From: Sebastes aleutianus
Lineage: Eukaryota; Chordata; Actinopteri; Perciformes; Sebastidae
Assembly: GCA_916700875.1 (NCBI GenBank)
Contig: CAKAKS010000004.1
Coordinates: 18,835,444-18,899,443, forward strand
Direction of reading: 5' to 3'
Length of the DNA: 64,000 bases
The notes beneath the pieces are model-generated. The model was not told the DNA's origin. It searched no databases and worked only from the letters and a program-made list of their open reading frames with translations. Positions 58,561-64,000 of this stretch are shown here, piece after piece. Position 1 is the first letter of the stretch. Each line of letters opens with the position of its first letter. Position numbers and translations under genes: made by a program.

Positions 58561-58869
58561 TGCATGACCCATTTGAAATGAGTGGGATTATGCATGTTCT
58601 GTTACCTGTATATCGCCCTCTATTGTCTGAATGAAACATTAAACTGCATGGTGTTGCCTTCACATGCTGTAGGTAAAGATAGGAATTACATGTGAATCAT
58701 ACATAACGTTCATCAAAGGTGAAAAGGTTGATACAAATGACTTCGTATGGTGATGAAATGACTATTGAAGTTACTTAAACTTTCTCAGTAATATTTCTGT
58801 TACGTGATTAATTTAATTACGACCAAAAAATCGAATCACTGAGTCATTATACAATCTGAACATACCGAA

Positions 58870-60036
58870 TAACGAGGTACCCTGAATGCCTCAGTGTGCT
58901 TACGGAACCACGTTAGGTGCTATGTTAGCATGTGAGCATGACAGTTAGCACAGCATCCTCGCTGGTACCGGTTCTGTGACCCCTCCTGCAATCATGGGAA
59001 TGTCCAGGTATGAAGTTTGCCGGTTTCATCTTCATCATGTGCTGTTTATTTATCACTGTGAGTCGGTGTGTCAGCCTTTAAACACGCTAATTAGAGCAGG
59101 GAGACTCTTCTAGGCTAGCTAGGGAGCTAACAGCGACCTCAAGGTTGGTTAGTTAACAGCAGAGTAATGAAGCAGCAGAGTAATCTCATTGAGACTGGGT
59201 TTAATCTATTGTTTAGTTACATAGTGGAGATTTGCATGGTGTCCTCCACCTTAAATTATATCAATGATATCAACTCTGATAGTTGTATTATCACTCTTTT
59301 ACATCCACTAGTATTGATTCTTATTATTAGTCCTACTTGTATTAGTTATTATTAAAGCTGCTGTTTTCTCTCTCTCTCTCAATTCAATTTGCTTTATTGG
59401 CATGACTGTCAGGTGAACAATATTGCCAAAGCGTCAATTCAATAATAAATAAAAAAGAATAAAAACATATACTGTATATACATATATATAGAATTCATTA
59501 AACAAATTACAATATATAGATATTTAAAAAGAACATGCATGTAAATGGAAGAAAACAATAAAGAAGTAATTCATGTTTGTTGTGTCAATAAAACAAACAA
59601 ACAAATAAAATACAATTAATAACAATATATTGCAATATCAAAGGATAAATGTAAAAAACAAAAACACATGAAGTAGAGGAGTAAATAAAAGGCAGAGTGT
59701 GAGTTCCATCTATTATGTGTTGTTGTTGTTGTTGTTGTTGTCTCTTAGGCTGTGACATGCACTGACATATCCTGCAGCTTCTATGGCGATGACACCATTT
59801 TCTCCAAGTAGATGTTGTATTTTATTTTGATCAAAGGGGAGTTTTTCTTGGCCACAGTGCGCTTGGTGGATCTTGTTGGGTCTCTAAACTATGGTGTAGG
59901 GTCTAAGACCTGCTCTATATATAAAGTGTCTCGAGATAACTTCTGTTATGATTTGACGCTATATAAAAATAAATTGAATTAAAGTTTTTGTTTCCATTGT
60001 TTCAGCTGGGTCTGAAGAGTCCTGGAGAGCAGGGTC
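58870..60036 (+). other. fastkd3: fastkd3 5' UTR: noncoding exon 1, intron and leader
   Basis: A candidate noncoding exon ends at 59007 before the donor GTATGA. The acceptor TTGTTTCAG ends at 60005 and is followed by a 31-nt leader. If these sites pair, the joined leader holds a short uORF (ATG at 58994, stop at 60013-60015) encoding MGMSSWV. The intron holds dispersed repeats, a (GTT)n run near 59719-59740 and a SINE-like copy at 59873-59985. The 5' edge is estimated. Confidence 0.45.
59873..59985 (+). mobile_element. SINE-like tail, TTGGGTCTCTAAA family, copy 2
   Basis: The same series of motifs as 50097-50202, ending AAATTGAATTAAA just before the fastkd3 leader exon. It supplies part of the region upstream of that acceptor. 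Confidence 0.7.
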
Positions 60037-63000
60037 ATGGCCCTGCAGCTGATCCAGAGATGTCCACTGCTCTGGCAGTCTTGGATTCAACGTGTTGGAC
60101 CCGTCTGCACCACCAGGCTCCTGAGTACAAACTGTGAACGTCAGCCTTTATGTGTAGCCTGCCTGTGCACCTCAGCTGGCGGCTGCATCCACAGACAGGG
60201 CTGCAAGAAGCTCCAGATAAGAAGCCTGTCCACCATCGTAAAGGAGCAGTCATTCGTCGCTAGCAGCTCTGTAGGACTTCACAGAGATTCGGGCCCTCGG
60301 TTCCGTCTGACCCAGCTGCACCGACCCACGGCTACAGAGGAGCAGGCTTTCCAACAGCGTCTAGGGAGCTGCTCCTCGTCCCGGCAGGTCTTCACGCTGC
60401 TGCGCACGGTGGAGATCATGTCTGACACCATGGCTGCAGCAGCACTGCACCGTGTGGCCGACCTGGAGCAGGAGGGGAACTCTCTGAAGGATCCCACGGT
60501 GCTGGAGAAGGACACCATCAGAGCTCTGTGCTTCCAGCTGGAGCAGGACTCTGGGCGGCTGACGGATGCTGGGCTTGTATCGGCTCTCCTGGCTTGCACC
60601 CGCCTCTTCTTGGATCCGTGGAGCACGCTGATGGTGCGGCTGGTGTCTGAGAGCCAGGAGAGGTTGGACCGAGGGCAGATGAGCGTAGGGCAGTTGTGTG
60701 CTCTGGGCCAGGCGATGCTGGCTCTGGAGGGTCCTGGTTGTGTGATGCTGGAGCAGGTGATGGAGCAAATCCAGAAGCAGGAGCCCGCCCAGTGGAGCCT
60801 CACAGATCTCATTGCCGCCTATAGATTTCTGCAAGGTGGCGTTTGTGAAGATGGAAAACACCGGAACCTGCTGAACGCCATGCACACCCACGCCGTGACA
60901 GTCACCTCCCGCATGGATCCTCCCGCTGTCGGTGGGGTGCTCAGTGCTCTCGTGACCCTGAACCAGACGCAGGCCATGCCGCTTGTGATCAATCTGTGTA
61001 AGCAGGCCGTGCGGCATGTTCCTCACTTCACTGATGAGGAGCTCACCGTTGTGCTCGGGGCCCTGATGCATTTTGGTCACAGCGATCACTACTTTGTGGA
61101 GGCGATGGAGAGGTATGTGCCCACAATGGCCTTCACCTCCCACCCAGAGACAGTCACCAAGGTGAGTCAGTTCTTCGGCCGGAGGAACATCCTGTCCCCG
61201 ACCGTGTTCGACGCCATTGCAGAGAGCTTTGTGTACCGGGCAGACGACTACAGCACCAGCCAGGTGGCCCGGCAGATCATGGCTCTCGGAAAGCTCGGCT
61301 ACCTTCCTTCCAACGCCGGCGCGGTGTTCAGGAAGGTCGAAACCATCCTGCGCACACGCTTTTCACACTTCCAGCCCCGAATGCTGCTCAACCTGCTCCA
61401 CTCCTGCACCCTGGTGGAGAGGTTCCCTGTTAATTTTGTCTCCAAAGTGTTCAGCAGTTACTTCCTCCAGCAACTGCAAGGTAAACACACACCTGCTATA
61501 TGTGCAACCTTTTCACGAACGCATGATTCAAAATAATCTACATCTATTTGGGGGAAGGTGTTGGGGGGGCTTCCTCTTGAGACAAATTTGTGATATTAGT
61601 TTATTTAGATACAATTGACTAAAATAAAATCTAATATTGATTGTGTTCCAGAGCAGGGCACGGGAATGGACCGGATCGTCCTGGCACAGCTGACCCAGCT
61701 CTACATGACTTTGAAGTTGGAGTGTCCTTTCTACGAGGTAAAATATGTAAAACTATGTCAACAGTTCGATATGTCAAAGATGAGACCCGCCCAGCAGAAC
61801 GACAAAAGCAATAATGCACAACCACGAACCTGAATACACACCCTGTTACTGAACATTTCCTCAGTATGTGAGGTTCAGTGCACTCCAGTTATCTGTGATA
61901 AAACCTGTATAGGCTATCACAACAACTAGTTCCTACATTTCCCACAATTACTGTAGAACTATTTGGGTTCTGTTGCTCAGTTTGTAAATGGATACAGAAC
62001 ATTTCCTGTTGCAATATGTAAGACAATTGGTTGTGTCTGAAATTTCATAATAACATGCTATTTAGTACACTAAAACAGTATGTGAGATTTGTCTGAAACC
62101 TTAGTATGAAACCAATATTACACCAATTGCATACTATTTCCGGTGAAATATTACAGTATGCAAAGACTTGACACTAAATATCCCACAATGCAATGCGGTA
62201 GTGACAACAAAGTTCATAACAGACGCTGACAGACAGCTATGTAACGTCAACAACGCTTCAATTTAAGTAGAAGATTTCACTTTGCTCGGCGTAATATAGT
62301 GTTAAAATTAGTTCAGACTTTGATTCTCACAAATCATCGTTTTGGTCACATTAGGATGGTACGGGTTGCCATGGTTATGCGTCTGAGACCGGCAAGGAGG
62401 CTCTCAGGAAGTGACGATGTAAATTACTGCTCAGTACGTCCGAAAAGATGCATACTACTGTTTATTCACACAAAAGTATGTTGAATGATAGTACACCTAT
62501 TAGGCATGTAGTGCATAGTATGTGATTTCGGACGCAGCTATTGTGTCTTGAAGCTCTCATTTTGGATCAAGTACAACTGCTATATGGTTTGCTACGGATG
62601 CCCTAGTGCTTTTATTTTGAAGGCTGAGACCAAATCAGATCTTCTATGTTTATATGTACAAAATGTGAAACAAATTGAGCAGAATAAAAAAATAAACTGC
62701 TTATAAAAGTTTATCCTTCTAAAGGCTTTTTTCCAGGTAACTGGCTAACCTTAATGTTTCATATAGTTGAATTGTCGATTTAGTCTTTGTGCATCATCCA
62801 TGTTTAAAAAATGACTTGTTTTTAATTTGACTAAACAATATATTGCACAGTTTCCAATAAAAAAAGGACTATAGGACTACAACTAACGATTATTTTCATT
62901 GTCGATTATTTTCTAGATTAATCGATTAGTTGTTTGGTCTATAAAATGGACAAGTCCGCCTTTCATCTTCCAGGTTGTAGCGTTGATTTGGTTGTGATGT

Positions 63001-63861
63001 ATTTGTAAATTTGTTTTTGTGTTCCTTCACACCTTCTGTCGTCTCCTCAGGGTCCCAGGCTCCTTCCCAAGTACCGCGTCAAGTCCTTCCTCATGTCTGG
63101 ACGCTCTCTGGAGACGCCGGTGGACTTGCATCTGTACAACTCCGTGAAAAATGGACTGGTGGATTTGCTCGGGGCTCGTTCGTACTTTGGATCCAAAGTT
63201 CTGACGCCGTACTGCTACACGCTCGGTAACACAACAGCTGTTTATCTCCTAAATGTTTCCTGTAGTCCACTTAACAAGGGCTTAACATCAACAACTTTTT
63301 TGTTCTTTTAGACGTGGAGATAAAACTTGATGAAGAGGGCTACGTGTTGCCTGCCAGTCACCTTGATGAAGTATACAAAAGGTAAATGGTTTTATGTATT
63401 ACATGAGGTTGCTACACTTAAGATTGTTGAAGTTCATCTTTTAGAGCTGCAGTGTTTTAAACACATTGGGTCTTTCGATGTGTGTTGCAGGATAGCGCTT
63501 TGCATCGACGGACACAAGAGGTTCACTACAAACACGAGGCAGCTACTCGGAAAAGAGGCCATCAAGCAGCGACATCTGAGGCTTCTGGGATATGAAGTTG
63601 TTCAGGTTAGACCCTCATCTTCACTTTTGTGTTCTTTGGGCATTTTCTGCCAGATTTTCATCTCAACGCAGAACCAGCTTTATCCATTTAGTTTTCTGTT
63701 AACTTGTTCAATTTTTTGTTTTTATGAAAATTACTGAACACGGATTTCTCTTTTTTTTCTAGATTCCTTACTATGAATTTGAAAAACTGCGAAGCAAGAC
63801 CAGTGTGGTGGAGTATCTGCACCAAAAAATCTTCCCTCACACGTACAGGCTGAGCTGGTGA
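60037..63861 (+). CDS. fastkd3: FAST kinase domain-containing protein 3 (mitochondrial RNA-binding), complete
   Basis: This is a member of the FASTK family of mitochondrial RNA-binding proteins, which set mitochondrial mRNA levels and translation; FASTKD3 supports complex IV activity. Coding exons are 60037-61480, 61652-61737, 63051-63225, 63312-63381, 63491-63605 and 63763-63861 (1,989 nt, 662 aa, the same length as human by my recollection). All junctions are GT-AG and in phase. The N-terminus is Arg/Ser/Cys-rich with few acidic residues, consistent with a mitochondrial presequence. FAST_1 and FAST_2 regions fall around residues 325-400 and 405-540 (VRHVPHFTDEEL; LLNLLHSC; PVNFVSKVF). A RAP domain ends the protein at about 592-652 (ALCIDGHKRF; LLGKEAIKQRHLRLLGYEVV; QIPYYEFEKL). 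VLTPYCYTLDVEIKLDEEG separates FASTKD3 from FASTKD1, 2, 4 and 5. The ATG has G at -3 and +4. Confidence 0.95.
61738..63050 (+). other. fastkd3 intron 2 with transposon relic
   Basis: This 1.3 kb intron carries a miniature transposon-like element (about 62033-62537) and a fragment of the CTGCAACTAACGATTA repeat (62875-62950). No exon is missed, because the protein joins cleanly across it (ECPFYE to GPRLLPKY). Confidence 0.75.
62033..62537. repeat. Miniature inverted-repeat element in fastkd3 intron 2
   Basis: The left end reads TGTCTGAAATTTCATA and the right end, read in reverse complement, GCGTCCGAAATCACATA. The ends are imperfect inverted repeats and no transposase frame lies between them. 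Confidence 0.5.
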
Positions 63862-63955
63862 TGAAACAAATAATTATGCAGCGGATGTTAATTTTGTTGT
63901 GCCCTTTCTTGCTTAAAGAAATCAGTATTTATTTTTTCAAATAAATGTAAATAAA
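63862..63955 (+). other. fastkd3: fastkd3 3' UTR with two poly(A) signals
   Basis: AATAAA occurs at 63940-63945 and again at 63950-63955, about 80-95 nt after the TGA. The expected 3' UTR is about 110 nt. Confidence 0.75.
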
Positions 63956-64000
63956 AGTGAATGTTTTTAAGTTATTGATTGCGCACTTCCATATATTTCA

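Noticed and set aside
60279..61143. Minus-strand frames of 177 and 260 codons
   Set aside because: Antisense shadows of fastkd3 exon 1, which has the family motifs on the plus strand.

Overview
The window is nuclear DNA of a ray-finned (teleost) fish. The genes have many short exons with GT-AG introns, and the dispersed repeats (hAT-like and TTAA-flanked miniature transposons, SINE/LINE tails, abundant microsatellites) are of kinds common in fish genomes. Three genes are read with confidence. myom1 (myomesin 1, sarcomere M-band) lies on the minus strand; its coding exons run from 44978 down to 9761. myl12 (myosin regulatory light chain) lies on the plus strand, with coding exons 55554-56704. 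fastkd3 (mitochondrial RNA-binding FAST kinase domain protein 3) lies on the plus strand, with coding exons 60037-63861. The order (minus gene) - MYOM1 (minus) - MYL12 (plus) matches human 18p11.3, where LPIN2, MYOM1 and MYL12A/B sit in that order and orientation.

Layout. Positions 1-3990 hold repeats and, at 3889-3990, a CpG-containing promoter and 5' noncoding exon of a gene that leaves the window to the left on the minus strand (lpin2 is the synteny-based guess). Positions 5917-6622 carry the last two coding exons and poly(A) signal of an unidentified minus-strand gene. Positions 9761-45032 are myom1, rebuilt here as 38 coding exons with consistent phases throughout (4,854 nt, 1,617 residues). 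It has a short disordered head, Ig domains My2-My3, FN3 domains My4-My8, a 144-codon EH-type cassette exon between My6 and My7, and Ig domains My9-My13. Its introns hold a 4.6 kb T-rich array nested inside a transposon with an 8-bp target duplication, a 42-bp minisatellite, a 13-bp minisatellite and several transposon relics. Positions 45033-53070 form a repeat-filled divergent intergenic region; a perfect CArg box (CC(A/T)6GG) lies near each presumed promoter. Positions 53071-57033 are myl12 and 58870-63955 are fastkd3.

How the genes relate. Myomesin cross-links myosin filaments at the M-band and Myl12 regulates smooth and non-muscle myosin II, so the head-to-head pair is a contractile gene neighbourhood that could share SRF-type control (inference). 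fastkd3 works in mitochondria and appears to be a neighbour by rearrangement; in mammals it sits head-to-head with MTRR on another chromosome.

The strongest points for follow-up are the nested T-rich array, the enlarged EH cassette and a 15-nt in-frame microexon in myom1, the unidentified gene at 5917-6622, a stop codon that overlaps AATAAA in myom1, and a 42-bp perfect palindrome in myl12 intron 1. No bacterial-type system, CRISPR array, viral gene or wholly new gene system was found.
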